Origin: Pseudomonadota bacterium
Lineage (GTDB): Bacteria > Pseudomonadota > Gammaproteobacteria > Burkholderiales > Thiobacillaceae
Length of the DNA stretch: 40,195 nucleotides
NCBI GenBank assembly: GCA_030684775.1
Contig: JAUXXW010000102.1
Span: 1-40,195, forward strand
Direction: 5' to 3'
Shown: one piece after another, positions 24,935-33,345 of the stretch
How positions within the stretch are numbered: the first letter of the stretch is position 1
Layout: every line of letters begins with the position of its first letter
Program-made: the position numbers and the translations under genes
Notes under the pieces: model-generated
What the model was told of the DNA's origin: nothing
Databases searched by the model: none
Seen by the model: the letters and a program-made list of their open reading frames with translations, nothing else

Positions 24935-25187
24935 ATCCGCCATCAAGGCGCTGATCGTCGATGCCCTGCAACTGGAAGACATCCAGCCCGAGGACATCGA
25001 CACCGACGCGCCCCTGTTCGGCGAGGGCTTGGGCCTGGATTCCATCGACGCGCTGGAACTCGGCGTTGCCCTGAAAAAACGCTTTGGCCTGACCCTTGCC
25101 ACCAACGACCCCGACATCAAAGACCATTTCCGTAGTGTGGGCAGCCTTGCCCACCTCATTGCCCAGCAACGCGCCAACCAAGCCTGA
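24909..25187 (+). CDS. apeE: Acyl carrier protein 1
   Basis: This 92 aa acidic carrier protein has the phosphopantetheine site LGLDSIDALELG (Ser45). In the APE pathway one of two ACPs carries the aryl starter and growing polyene; ApeE is the usual name for the first. The symbol is by position and similarity. It overlaps the acyltransferase 3' end and is followed after eight bases by the second ACP. The adjacent transferase gene should activate it. Confidence 0.85.
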   Translation: MNVATNELESAIKALIVDALQLEDIQPEDIDTDAPLFGEGLGLDSIDALELGVALKKRFGLTLATNDPDIKDHFRSVGSLAHLIAQQRANQA

Positions 25188-25195
25188 ACATACCC

Positions 25196-25441
25196 ATGAC
25201 CGACGACGACATCCTCAACCGCCTGCGCGACATCCTGGTCGAGAACTTCGAGATCACCCCCGAAGCCGTGACCCTGGAAGCCCATCTTTACGAAGAACTT
25301 GGCCTGGACAGCATCGACGCGGTCGATCTGGCCATCAAGGTGCAGCAACTCACCGGCAAACGCATCAAGCCGGAAGATTTCAAGCATGTGCGCACCGTGG
25401 GCGACGTGGTCGCCACCGCGCGGCAACTGCTCGCGGCCTGA
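25196..25441 (+). CDS. apeF: Acyl carrier protein 2
   Basis: This 81 aa carrier protein has LGLDSIDAVDL (Ser39) and the family end VRTVGDVVATARQLL. It differs clearly from the first ACP, so the two probably serve different steps, for example starter loading and chain extension. The division of labour is inferred from other APE clusters. The start has no strong ribosome site. Confidence 0.85.
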   Translation: MTDDDILNRLRDILVENFEITPEAVTLEAHLYEELGLDSIDAVDLAIKVQQLTGKRIKPEDFKHVRTVGDVVATARQLLAA

Positions 25442-25447
25442 GCTGTT

Positions 25448-26020
25448 TTGAAATTTTTTCTCATCCTGCTGCGCGGCCTGTTGTTCGCCGCGCTGCCGTT
25501 TCTCGTCTACTTCGCGCTGCAACATTTCCAGCCGCGCGAAGTGGCGCTGTTGCTACTGACTTTGTTGCTGCTGCGCGCGCCCGGGAAAGCACTCGCCTTT
25601 CTTCGTCGACAAGGGCCTCGCGCATTCCTGGTCGCGGCGGCGCTATTGGTCATGGTGGCTTTGCTCTGGCACAGCAACGACCCGGTCTGGGTGCTTAGCT
25701 ATCCGGTTTTCATGAATGCGCTGATGTTCAGCCTGTTCGCCGCCTCCCTGCGGCATCCGCCCAGCGCCATCGAACGCCTCGCGCGCCTGCGCCACCCCGA
25801 CCTGCCGCCCGAGGGTGTCGCTTATACCCGGCGGATCACCCAGGTCTGGTGCGGCTTCTTCGTCGCCAATGGCGGCATCGCCGCCTGGACCGCATTTGCC
25901 GCCTCGCGGGAAACCTGGGTGCTCTACAACGGCCTGGTTTCCTACCTGTTGATGGGCGCGCTGTTCGCCGGTGAGTGGCTGTACCGGCGCTGGCATTTCG
26001 GTACTGAAGCGACGCGATGA
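25448..26020 (+). CDS. Conserved APE-cluster membrane protein (COG4648 type)
   Basis: This 190 aa integral membrane protein has about five hydrophobic segments (residues 1-30, 30-45, 55-72, 80-95, and 130-185). A family-typical central region TRRITQVWCGFFVANGGIAA is present. The family is found almost only in APE clusters and its function is unknown. It starts with TTG and lies four codons from the ACP stop. Its stop overlaps the next ATG by four bases. Confidence 0.85.
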   Translation: MKFFLILLRGLLFAALPFLVYFALQHFQPREVALLLLTLLLLRAPGKALAFLRRQGPRAFLVAAALLVMVALLWHSNDPVWVLSYPVFMNALMFSLFAASLRHPPSAIERLARLRHPDLPPEGVAYTRRITQVWCGFFVANGGIAAWTAFAASRETWVLYNGLVSYLLMGALFAGEWLYRRWHFGTEATR

Positions 26021-27372
26021 AACTGGCTGAACTCATGGCCGTCGGGCGGTCACCGGATTATCCGGTGGCCTGGGTCGGGGAACGCCTGATCGAATGGGCC
26101 GAATTCAGCGCCCGCGTCACCAAGCTGAGCCATGCCCTCGCGGCGCGTCCGGAACGTGAGTGGCTGCTGGCCTGTGCCGAACCCCACGACTTCGCCGTCG
26201 CCCTGTTCGCCGTCTGGCATAGCAGATGCCGCGCCCTGCTACCGCCGTCGCTACGAGAAGGGGCGATTGCCGAAACCCGGGAACAGGCCGACGGCATCCT
26301 CGACGATCCCTCCATCTGGCCCACCTCGCCTGGCGCGCCTGAAATCCCCTCACTGAAACCGCTCGACCCGGCCCGTGCCGGCCTCGACCTGTTCACCTCC
26401 GGCAGCAGCGGCAAACCGAAACGGATAGCAAAATGCCTGGCGCAACTCGAAGCTGAAGTCGCCACCCTGGAACACCTGTGGGGCGATGGCGAGGGCAGGG
26501 CAACCCGCCCGGTGCTGGCGACGGTGCCGCACCACCACCTCTACGGCCTGCTGTTCCGCCTGCTCTGGCCACTCGCCGCCGGGCGCCCGTTCGACAACCA
26601 GACCTGCACCGCGCCGGAATTCCTCCTCGCCCGCCTGGATCGACTCGGGCCGGGCCGGGTGATCTCCAGCCCCTCGCAACTGGCGCGGATGCACGAACTG
26701 ATTCCACTGGAAAGCCTGGCCGGGCGCGCCACGCAAATCATTTCTTCGGGCGGCCCCCTCGACGCGGCTACGACGGCACGCTTCAAGACGGCGCTCGGCG
26801 AAGCCCCCCTGGAAGTCCTCGGCAGCACGGAGACCGGAGGCATCGCCTGGCGCATCCAGGACGGGGACGACGCCTGGACGCCCTTCCCCGAAGTTGCGGT
26901 GAGTGTTTCCGAGAATTCCGCGCTGTCGCTGGTTTCGCCCTTTCTACCCGAGCGCACCCCGCTGACCACCGATGACGCCGCCGAGATTCTCGACGATGGC
27001 CGCTTCCGCCTACTCGGCCGCCTTGATCGCATCGTCAAAATCGAGGAAAAACGCCTCTCCCTACCCGACATGGAAGCCCGCCTCGCCAGCCACCCCTGGG
27101 TACGCGAGGCCGCCCTGGTCGTGCTGAACGGCCGCCGGCAAAGTCTCGGCGCCTTGCTGGTGCTTACCGAGGAAGGCCGGCGGACACTCGCTCTTGAGGG
27201 TCGCGCCGCCAGCGCCCGCGCCCTGCGCCAGCATCTATCGAACTGGTTCGATGCCGTCCTGCTGCCCCGCCAGTGGCGCTACCCGGATGCGCTGCCCTAC
27301 AACGAGCGCGGCAAGTTGGCCGTGGCCGATCTGGCCCGGCGGTTCGAAACCATGGAAATCCACCATGACTGA
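26017..27372 (+). CDS. apeH: Aryl-acid AMP ligase, ApeH-like
   Basis: This 451 aa member of the ANL adenylating superfamily has the P-loop FTSGSSGKPKR (residues 126-136), a GSTETGGIAWR A5-type motif and LLGRLDRIVKIEEKRLSL, with the final-domain lysine region YNERGKLAVADL. The short form is typical of APE clusters. It should activate an arylacrylic acid (coumarate or cinnamate type) and load it onto an ACP. The ammonia-lyase gene downstream would supply this substrate. Confidence 0.88.
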   Translation: MKLAELMAVGRSPDYPVAWVGERLIEWAEFSARVTKLSHALAARPEREWLLACAEPHDFAVALFAVWHSRCRALLPPSLREGAIAETREQADGILDDPSIWPTSPGAPEIPSLKPLDPARAGLDLFTSGSSGKPKRIAKCLAQLEAEVATLEHLWGDGEGRATRPVLATVPHHHLYGLLFRLLWPLAAGRPFDNQTCTAPEFLLARLDRLGPGRVISSPSQLARMHELIPLESLAGRATQIISSGGPLDAATTARFKTALGEAPLEVLGSTETGGIAWRIQDGDDAWTPFPEVAVSVSENSALSLVSPFLPERTPLTTDDAAEILDDGRFRLLGRLDRIVKIEEKRLSLPDMEARLASHPWVREAALVVLNGRRQSLGALLVLTEEGRRTLALEGRAASARALRQHLSNWFDAVLLPRQWRYPDALPYNERGKLAVADLARRFETMEIHHD

Positions 27373-27721
27373 AGCGATGCCCGTCATTCGCGCCGAGACA
27401 CACACTGACGCCGGCGTCACCCTGCGGCTGTTCGTGCCGGCAGACCTGAACCTGTTCGCCGGCCACTTTCCCGGCCTGCCGCTGCTGCCGGGTGTCGCCC
27501 AGATCCATTGGGCGGCGCGACTGGGCGCGGCGCATTTTCCGATCGACGGCGGTTTCAGCCGCCTGCTCAACATCAAATTCCAGAAGCCGGTACTGCCGGA
27601 CAGCGAACTCGACTTGACGCTGGCTTGGGACGCCACGCGCCGGCAACTGGCATTCACCTACACCTCGGCGGCCGGCTGTCATGCCGCCGGCAAGATCGAG
27701 TTCGCGGCTGAAAACGCATGA
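27365..27721 (+). CDS. apeI: Hotdog 3-hydroxyacyl-ACP dehydratase, ApeI-like
   Basis: This 118 aa hotdog-fold dehydratase has the active-site HFPGLPLLPGVAQ (His34) of FabZ/FabA-like enzymes. It removes water from the 3-hydroxyacyl intermediate in each polyene extension. In the E. coli pathway ApeI works as a heterocomplex with ApeP, encoded here at 37564. The ATG overlaps the ligase 3' end by eight bases, and its own stop overlaps the next gene start. Confidence 0.9.
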   Translation: MTEAMPVIRAETHTDAGVTLRLFVPADLNLFAGHFPGLPLLPGVAQIHWAARLGAAHFPIDGGFSRLLNIKFQKPVLPDSELDLTLAWDATRRQLAFTYTSAAGCHAAGKIEFAAENA

Positions 27722-28464
27722 GCTTCTCCCCCTGCTTCATCGTCCCGGTCTACAACCACGGCGCCACGGTCGGCGCCACGGTGGCGGCCCTGGCGCGGCA
27801 TGATCTGCCCATTTATCTGGTCGACGACGGCAGCGAGGCGAATACCGCCGCCGTGCTGGATCGGCTGGCCGCCAGCACTGCCCAGGTTCGCCTGGTGCGA
27901 CGAACGGCCAATGGCGGCAAGGGCGCGGCGGTGATGAGCGGGATGCGGGCGGCCCATGCCGACGGCCGCAGCCATGCTTGCCAGGTCGACGCCGACGGCC
28001 AGCATGCCCTGGCCGATATTCCGGATTTCCTCGCCGCCGCGCGGGCGAACCCTCAAGCCCTGATCTGCGGCGTGCCGCAATACGACGCCAGCGTGCCGAA
28101 AGGCCGGCTCTACGGCCGCTACGCCACCCACGTCTGGGTCTGGATCGAGACCCTGTCGTTCGCCATCGAAGACTCCATGTGCGGCTTCCGGGTCTACCCG
28201 CTGGCTCCCACCCAACGCCTGATCGACGAGGTGCGTTTGGGGCGGCGCATGGATTTCGACATCGAAGTGCTGGTGCGCCTGTTCTGGCGCGGTGTGCGCA
28301 TCGTCAACCGACCGACGCGGGTGACCTACCCGGAAGGCGGCGTCTCGCACTTCCAGCCACTGCGCGACAACCTGCGCATCTCCTGGCTACATACCCGGCT
28401 GTTCTTCGGCATGTTGCCGCGTCTGCCGTGGCTGCTGGCGAGAAGGGTGATTCGACATGGCTGA
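27718..28464 (+). CDS. Family 2 glycosyltransferase
   Basis: This 248 aa GT2 enzyme has the nucleotide-binding DDGS (residues 36-39) and the DxD-like VDADGQHALAD (91-96). A C-terminal amphipathic region (LRISWLHTRLFFGMLPRLPWLL) may attach it to the membrane. It probably links a sugar or glycan to the polyene. In some APE clusters a glycosyltransferase and an LpxL-like acyltransferase are one fused protein; here the two are separate and in the same reading frame, parted by one TGA (28462-28464). Confidence 0.88.
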   Translation: MSFSPCFIVPVYNHGATVGATVAALARHDLPIYLVDDGSEANTAAVLDRLAASTAQVRLVRRTANGGKGAAVMSGMRAAHADGRSHACQVDADGQHALADIPDFLAAARANPQALICGVPQYDASVPKGRLYGRYATHVWVWIETLSFAIEDSMCGFRVYPLAPTQRLIDEVRLGRRMDFDIEVLVRLFWRGVRIVNRPTRVTYPEGGVSHFQPLRDNLRISWLHTRLFFGMLPRLPWLLARRVIRHG

Positions 28465-28480
28465 ACGCGAAACGCAGCGT

Positions 28481-28538
28481 GTAGCGCAGGCTTCCAGCCT
28501 GCACGCTCGGCGGAGCGCAGGCTGGAAGCCTGCGCTAC
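28481..28538. repeat. Perfect 22-base inverted repeat between GT2 and acyltransferase genes
   Basis: Arms at 28481-28502 and 28517-28538 are perfectly complementary (gtagcgcaggcttccagcc and its complement), with a 14-base loop. The arms contain the AGGCTTCCAGCCTG core common in intergenic repeats. It separates two genes that usually overlap or are fused. Confidence 0.85.
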
Positions 28539-28551
28539 AAAGGCCGGCGGC

Positions 28552-29484
28552 ATGACGCACTGGTCGAAAATGGCCGAAGTCGGCTCCGCCTGGGGGCTCA
28601 ACCTGACCTTCGCGCTCTATCGTCTCCTCGGCGAACGCGCGGCACGCCTGCTGCTGCATCCCATCGTGTTCTGGTTCTTCCTGTTCGCGCCGCGCGCGCG
28701 CCGCGCTTCGAACGATTATCTGGTTCACCTGCACAGTGTCGGTGGCTTTGAGCATTCCCCCACCTGGCGCGACAGCTACCGCCACCTCTATGCCTTCGCC
28801 AGCGCCGCCCTCGACAAAGTGGCCGCCTGGATGGGCCGCATCGACCTCAAGCGCATCGTCTTCGAGAAACAGGCCGATCTCTACGCCCTGCGCGACTCCG
28901 GACGCGGCGCGGTCATCATCGGCTCCCACCTCGGCAGCCTGGAAACCGCGCGCGCCCTCGCCGCGCGCCTGGGCCAGCACCGCAAGATCAACGCCATCGT
29001 CTACACCGACCACGCCATCCGCTTCAACGCCATCCTGGCGCGCGCCAACCCCGCTTTTGCCGTGAACCTGATCCAGGTTTCACAACTCGGTCCGGACACC
29101 GCCCTCTTACTCGCGGAAAAAATCGAAAACGGCGAACTGCTGTTCATCGTCGGCGACCGCACCTCTCCAGCGGAAAACGGCCGTGTCAGCACCGTCGAAT
29201 TTCTCGGCGCCCCGGCCCCCTTCGCGCAAGGCCCTTTCATCCTGGCCAGCCTGCTCAAGTGCCCGGTCTACCTGTTCTTCTGCCTGGCCGATGACGCGGG
29301 CGAGGGCACGCGACAACGCTTCCACATCCACTTCGAGCATTTCGCCAAGCGCATCGACCTGCCGCGCAAGTCACGAGGTGAAGCGCTGCAAACCCTGGTC
29401 CAGCGCTATGCCGACCGACTCGCGCATTACTGCCGCGCCGCCCCCCTGCAATGGTTCAACTTCTACAACTTCTGGCATCCATGA
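28552..29484 (+). CDS. LpxL-like lipid acyltransferase
   Basis: This 310 aa inner-membrane protein belongs to the LpxL/HtrB acyltransferase family, with the HX4E motif in SHLGSLE (His126-Glu131) and GDRTSPAENGR. A hydrophobic N-terminal segment (residues 30-48) anchors it. In APE clusters it is thought to acylate the polyene-linked lipid. The ATG has AAAGG eight bases upstream. The stop overlaps the ammonia-lyase start. Confidence 0.88.
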   Translation: MTHWSKMAEVGSAWGLNLTFALYRLLGERAARLLLHPIVFWFFLFAPRARRASNDYLVHLHSVGGFEHSPTWRDSYRHLYAFASAALDKVAAWMGRIDLKRIVFEKQADLYALRDSGRGAVIIGSHLGSLETARALAARLGQHRKINAIVYTDHAIRFNAILARANPAFAVNLIQVSQLGPDTALLLAEKIENGELLFIVGDRTSPAENGRVSTVEFLGAPAPFAQGPFILASLLKCPVYLFFCLADDAGEGTRQRFHIHFEHFAKRIDLPRKSRGEALQTLVQRYADRLAHYCRAAPLQWFNFYNFWHP

Positions 29485-31025
29485 ATTCCGACAACAAATC
29501 AAAACCGGTCCTGGGAGGCCGCCCCTTGACCCTCGATGAAGTGGTCGCCATCGCCGCCGGCGCCGAGGTCCGCCTGCACGACGACCCCGGCTACCGCGAC
29601 CGCATCGAACGCGGCGCCGCCTTCGTCGACCGCCTCCTGGCCGAGGAAGGCGAGATCTACGGCATCACCACCGGCTATGGCGATTCCTGCTGTGTCGGCG
29701 TCCCGCTCGATCTGGCCCGGCAACTGCCGGTCCATCTGATGCGCTATCACGGCTGCGGTCTGGGCGAGCATTTCAGTTCGGAACAGACCCGCGCCGTGCT
29801 GGCCGCGCGTCTGGCCTCGCTGGCACAGGGCTACTCCGGCGTGCGCTGGTTGTTGCTGGAACGCATCGCCGCGCTGATCAACCACGACCTGCCGCCCCTG
29901 ATGCCCTCGGAAGGCTCGGTCGGCGCCAGCGGCGACCTCACGCCCCTCTCCTATCTCGCCGCCGTGCTCATGGGCGAGCGCGAGGTCTGGCGCGACAACC
30001 AGCCGGTGGCTGCGGCAAGCGCGCTGGCGGCCGCCGGCATCGAACCCATCCTGCTCGCCCCCAAGGAAGCCCTGGCGATCATGAACGGCACCGCCGTCAT
30101 GACCGGCCTCGCCTGCCTGGCCTGGGCGCGCGCCGACTATCTCTCCCGGCTGGCCACACGCATCACCGCGCTGGCCTCCATCGCCACGCGCGGCAACCCT
30201 GAACACTTCGACCCCGCCCTGTTCGCGGTCAAGCCGCATGCCGGACAGAACGAAGTCGCCGCCTGGATCTGGAGCGATCTCGGCCAACTCCACGACGGCC
30301 CGCCGATGCGTTTGCAGGACCGCTATTCCATCCGCTGCGCGCCGCATGTCATCGGCGTGCTGCGTGACGCCCTGCCGTGGATGCGGCGCGACATCGAAAA
30401 CGAACTCAACAGCGCCAACGACAATCCCATCATCGACCCGGACAGCGAGCGCGTCTTGCACGGCGGCCACTTCTACGGCGGCCACATCGCCTTCGTCATG
30501 GACGCCATGAAGACCGCCGTCGCCAGCATCGCCGACCTGCTCGATCGCCAACTCGCCCTGCTGGTCGACACCCGTTACAACCACGGCCTGCCGCAGAACC
30601 TGTCCGGCGCCGAGGGGCCGCGCGCCGCCATCAACCACGGCTTCAAGGCGGTGCAAATCGGCGCCTCGGCGTGGACGGCGGAAGCGCTCAAGCTGACCAT
30701 GCCGGCCACCAGCTTCTCCCGCTCCACCGAGTGCCACAATCAGGACAAGGTCAGCATGGGCACCATCGCCGCGCGTGACTGCCTGCGCGTGATCGAACTC
30801 GCCGAACAGGTCGCCGCCGCCATGGCGCTGGCCGTCACCCAGGGCATCATCCTGCGCGCCCGCCAGGGTGATCTGCCGGAAGAACGCCTGACCGATGCGC
30901 TACGCGAATTCCGCGACCAGGTCAGCGCCGGCTTCCCCTTCCTGGAAGAAGACCGCCCCCTTGAATCCGACCTGCGCGCCGCGCTGGCGCGCATCCGGGC
31001 GCGGGAATGGGAGTTGTACGCATGA
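29481..31025 (+). CDS. MIO-type aromatic amino-acid ammonia-lyase (HAL/PAL/TAL family)
   Basis: This 514 aa enzyme removes ammonia from an aromatic amino acid to give an arylacrylate. The MIO cofactor forms from Ala149-Ser150-Gly151 in GSVGASGDLTPLSY; Tyr61-region GITTGYG and the FYGGHIAF segment are conserved. At the substrate-specificity site (residues 89-90) it has Tyr-His, whereas tyrosine ammonia-lyases usually have His-Leu, phenylalanine enzymes Phe-Leu and histidine enzymes Ser-His. Its place in the APE cluster suggests Tyr or Phe as substrate, giving the starter for the adenylating ligase. The ATG overlaps the acyltransferase stop. Confidence 0.9.
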   Translation: MNSDNKSKPVLGGRPLTLDEVVAIAAGAEVRLHDDPGYRDRIERGAAFVDRLLAEEGEIYGITTGYGDSCCVGVPLDLARQLPVHLMRYHGCGLGEHFSSEQTRAVLAARLASLAQGYSGVRWLLLERIAALINHDLPPLMPSEGSVGASGDLTPLSYLAAVLMGEREVWRDNQPVAAASALAAAGIEPILLAPKEALAIMNGTAVMTGLACLAWARADYLSRLATRITALASIATRGNPEHFDPALFAVKPHAGQNEVAAWIWSDLGQLHDGPPMRLQDRYSIRCAPHVIGVLRDALPWMRRDIENELNSANDNPIIDPDSERVLHGGHFYGGHIAFVMDAMKTAVASIADLLDRQLALLVDTRYNHGLPQNLSGAEGPRAAINHGFKAVQIGASAWTAEALKLTMPATSFSRSTECHNQDKVSMGTIAARDCLRVIELAEQVAAAMALAVTQGIILRARQGDLPEERLTDALREFRDQVSAGFPFLEEDRPLESDLRAALARIRAREWELYA

Positions 31026-31026
31026 G

Positions 31027-31106
31027 CCGTAGGAGCGGGCTTGCCCGCGATACGCCGCCAGATCGAAGTGGAGACGTTGCTATCGCGGGCAAGCCCGCTC
31101 CTACGG
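31027..31106. repeat. Perfect 26-base inverted repeat after the ammonia-lyase
   Basis: Perfect 26-base arms (31027-31052 and 31081-31106) enclose a 28-base loop. The arms contain gtaggagcgggcttgcccgc, a core known from many proteobacterial repeats. The element begins one base after the ammonia-lyase stop codon. Confidence 0.85.
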
Positions 31107-31155
31107 GGGATGCCGTGTTATTTCTGTTTATGCGTCTAAACCGGGAGCCGAACCG

Positions 31156-31578
31156 ATGACCGACTGGCAAGCCGAAGTCCTCCTCGAAGTTCCCTTCCAC
31201 GACGTCGACGTCATGGGCGTGGCCTGGCATGGCCACTACGTGAAGTACTTCGAGGCCGCGCGCGGCGCCCTGCTGCGCGCGCTCGACTACGACTATCCGC
31301 AGATGCGCGATTCCGGCTACCACTGGCCGGTGGTGGAATGCCAGTTGAAGTACGTCCGCCCCGCCCGCTACGGCCAGAAACTGCGCGTCACCGCCCGCCT
31401 GCTGGAATACGAAAACCGCCTCAAGATCGCCTATGAGGTCTTCGACGCCGGCAGCGGCGAACGCCTCACCCGCGGCCACACCATCCAGGTCGCGGTGGAT
31501 GCCGTCAGCGGGGAGTTGCAGTTCGTGTCGCCAGAGGTGCTACACGAGCGGGTGGGGAAAAGCGAACCCGCAGGCTGA
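31156..31578 (+). CDS. 4-hydroxybenzoyl-CoA-thioesterase-like hotdog protein
   Basis: This 140 aa hotdog-fold thioesterase of the YbgC/4HBT type has the family motif FHDVDVMGVAWHGHYVKYFE with the conserved Asp near residue 17. In APE clusters it is thought to release the finished polyene or stray acyl groups from ACP. The ATG is preceded by GGGAG nine bases upstream. It is followed by a 229-base non-coding stretch, unlike most other genes in the cluster. Confidence 0.88.
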   Translation: MTDWQAEVLLEVPFHDVDVMGVAWHGHYVKYFEAARGALLRALDYDYPQMRDSGYHWPVVECQLKYVRPARYGQKLRVTARLLEYENRLKIAYEVFDAGSGERLTRGHTIQVAVDAVSGELQFVSPEVLHERVGKSEPAG

Positions 31579-31807
31579 CCCTAGCAGAACACACGGACAG
31601 GATGCTTCACCTATGGCAATCTGGAACCACACGTCAATGCCTCGCGCTGCGGACGGTGATCGCATTGTCCGGCCAGTGGACGCATTGCGGCTCTGCGAGT
31701 GGCTCTAAGAGAATGACTCCCCATCGCCCCCCTATCCGGACCGGCATTCCGCGGACGCCCCGGACGGGACATATTTCCAACTAACATAAACTCAATGGAG
31801 GTTTCGT

Positions 31808-32476
31808 ATGTCACTACCTAAGTCAACAGTCAAGATGTTGGCCGGCATCGGATTCCTGGCTCTCCTGGCTTCAGGCTGTGCCACCAATCGTTCCGAAGTC
31901 AGGATCGGTGTGACCGCCACTACCAATCCGGAGACCGGGCGTTACGCCAAGATTTCCGAGGTGCGCGACCTGCGCCGATTTGAAGTCAATCCTTCCAATC
32001 CTTCGCGTGAGTCGTTGGGCAATGCAGACGAAATCAAGGATCCGGCGATTACCGGCAGAGCCTACGCCAGAAAACGGAACGGCTTCGGCAAAGCGCTCGG
32101 TGATGTGTTCCTGCCCGAGGGCCAGTCCGTCTCCGGCGTAGTCGCCGATGCCGCCCGGCAGGCCTTGCGGGAAAAAGGGTATGCCGTGGTCGAAGACGGC
32201 TCCCCATACTACGGGGGCGCACTGCCTTTGTCCCTCGACATCGAACATTTCTGGACATGGATTCGTCCAGGCTTCTGGGCCCTTGAAATGCGGGCGGAGT
32301 CCGATGTTGTTATGAAAGGCGAGGCCTTGCTCGGAGCGCCCTCCCAGCCTGTTCATGGAGAGGCACTGATCAACGCCCAGATTGCTGTCGAAAGCAACTG
32401 GCAGGAAGTCAGCCAAAAAGGCCTGAGCGACCTGGTGGAAAAAATGAAGGCCAAATTACGTGACCCCAAAAACTAA
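31808..32476 (+). CDS. Predicted lipoprotein, not a standard APE gene
   Basis: This 222 aa lipoprotein has an N-terminal signal and the lipobox LASGC (Cys at residue 24). The mature part has a YajG-like look (QSVSGVVADAARQALREKGY), but I cannot place it firmly in a family. It has a strong ribosome site (GGAGG, seven bases upstream). It is not part of known APE gene sets and is preceded by a 229-base gap in which I see no structure, so it may be an insertion or a lineage-specific addition to the envelope machinery. Confidence 0.75.
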   Translation: MSLPKSTVKMLAGIGFLALLASGCATNRSEVRIGVTATTNPETGRYAKISEVRDLRRFEVNPSNPSRESLGNADEIKDPAITGRAYARKRNGFGKALGDVFLPEGQSVSGVVADAARQALREKGYAVVEDGSPYYGGALPLSLDIEHFWTWIRPGFWALEMRAESDVVMKGEALLGAPSQPVHGEALINAQIAVESNWQEVSQKGLSDLVEKMKAKLRDPKN

Positions 32477-32489
32477 GAGTTGCTCAGGT

Positions 32490-33200
32490 ATGGACATATT
32501 GGCACGCTCGCGGCCAACCACCGGCAGAGTGGAATATCCAGCGTCGCTCCGGAAAGCAGGAGTCGGGGCGTCGGTGGCCGGGAGGCGAATACTCGCCCGC
32601 GTCTTTGTCTGGGCATTGCCGCTGTATGTGGTGTCATGGTCGTTTGCCCACGCCTCCCCCGCCCTATCCCAACTCACCGCCCGTCTCGACCAGTCCGGGG
32701 TGATACACGCCGATTTCATCCAGACCAAGACCCTCATGGCCCTGAAGCGGCCACTGCGTACCTCGGGCCAGTTGGTGTTCGCGCGCGGCCAGGGGGTGTT
32801 GTGGCGGATCGAGAAGCCGTATCAGGCGAGTTACGCGCTGAACGCGGACAGCGTCACCGAGGTCGGGCCGGGCGGTAGCCGCCGGGTACGCGCGGCGCGC
32901 GAGGTGCCGGCGCTGGCGCAGGTGGGGCGGGTGTTCCAGGCTATTTTCCAGGGCGACATCAAAGGCCTGGAGGAGCATTTCGAGGTAACGACGAGCGGGG
33001 ACGCCGAACGCTGGCGCGTCGATCTGGCGCCGAAGCCGGCGTTGGCGCGCTTTCTGAAAGGCATCAGCGCGCGCGGCGGGCGTTTCCTCGACCTCATCGA
33101 AGTCGAGGAAACCCAGGGTGATCGCACCCGCATCGAATTCCGCAATTCGCGCCTGGATGCGCCGTTGTCGGAAGCGGAAGCGCGGCTGTTGCGAAATTGA
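32490..33200 (+). CDS. LolA-like outer-membrane lipoprotein carrier
   Basis: This 236 aa protein has a periplasmic LolA-like domain (SGVIHADFIQTKTLMALKRP, TSGQLVFARGQGVLWRIEKP). LolA-like proteins of APE clusters are thought to shuttle the lipid-linked polyene through the periplasm. The signal peptide is near residues 43-64. The ATG at 32490 leaves a long positively charged N-terminal tail; a GTG at 32574 with AGGAG upstream would give a more usual signal peptide and may be the true start. Confidence 0.82.
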   Translation: MDILARSRPTTGRVEYPASLRKAGVGASVAGRRILARVFVWALPLYVVSWSFAHASPALSQLTARLDQSGVIHADFIQTKTLMALKRPLRTSGQLVFARGQGVLWRIEKPYQASYALNADSVTEVGPGGSRRVRAAREVPALAQVGRVFQAIFQGDIKGLEEHFEVTTSGDAERWRVDLAPKPALARFLKGISARGGRFLDLIEVEETQGDRTRIEFRNSRLDAPLSEAEARLLRN

Positions 33201-33238
33201 TGGCTTCAAGCCAATCCGGAAGAGCCGGAACCAGCTTC

Positions 33239-33341
33239 GTAGGATGTGGTTACCGAAGGGTAGGGGCCTCATCAGAGCGCAGCGAACCGCATCGCCCACG
33301 GTTGCGTCATGTGGTGCGGTTCGTACCTCACCACACCCTAC
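33239..33341. repeat. GTAGGATG-family palindrome before the exporter gene
   Basis: Outer arms gtaggatgtggt and accacaccctac and inner gcgaaccgca/tgcggttcg pairs mark this as a longer, less perfect relative of the repeat at 684-755. It ends four bases before the ATG of the exporter gene and leaves no Shine-Dalgarno site. Confidence 0.75.
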
Positions 33342-33345
33342 ATCC

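Noticed and set aside
31579-31807. Possible gene remnant between thioesterase and lipoprotein genes
   Set aside because: The open frames are short and show no similarity to a known family by eye; no conserved motif is visible.
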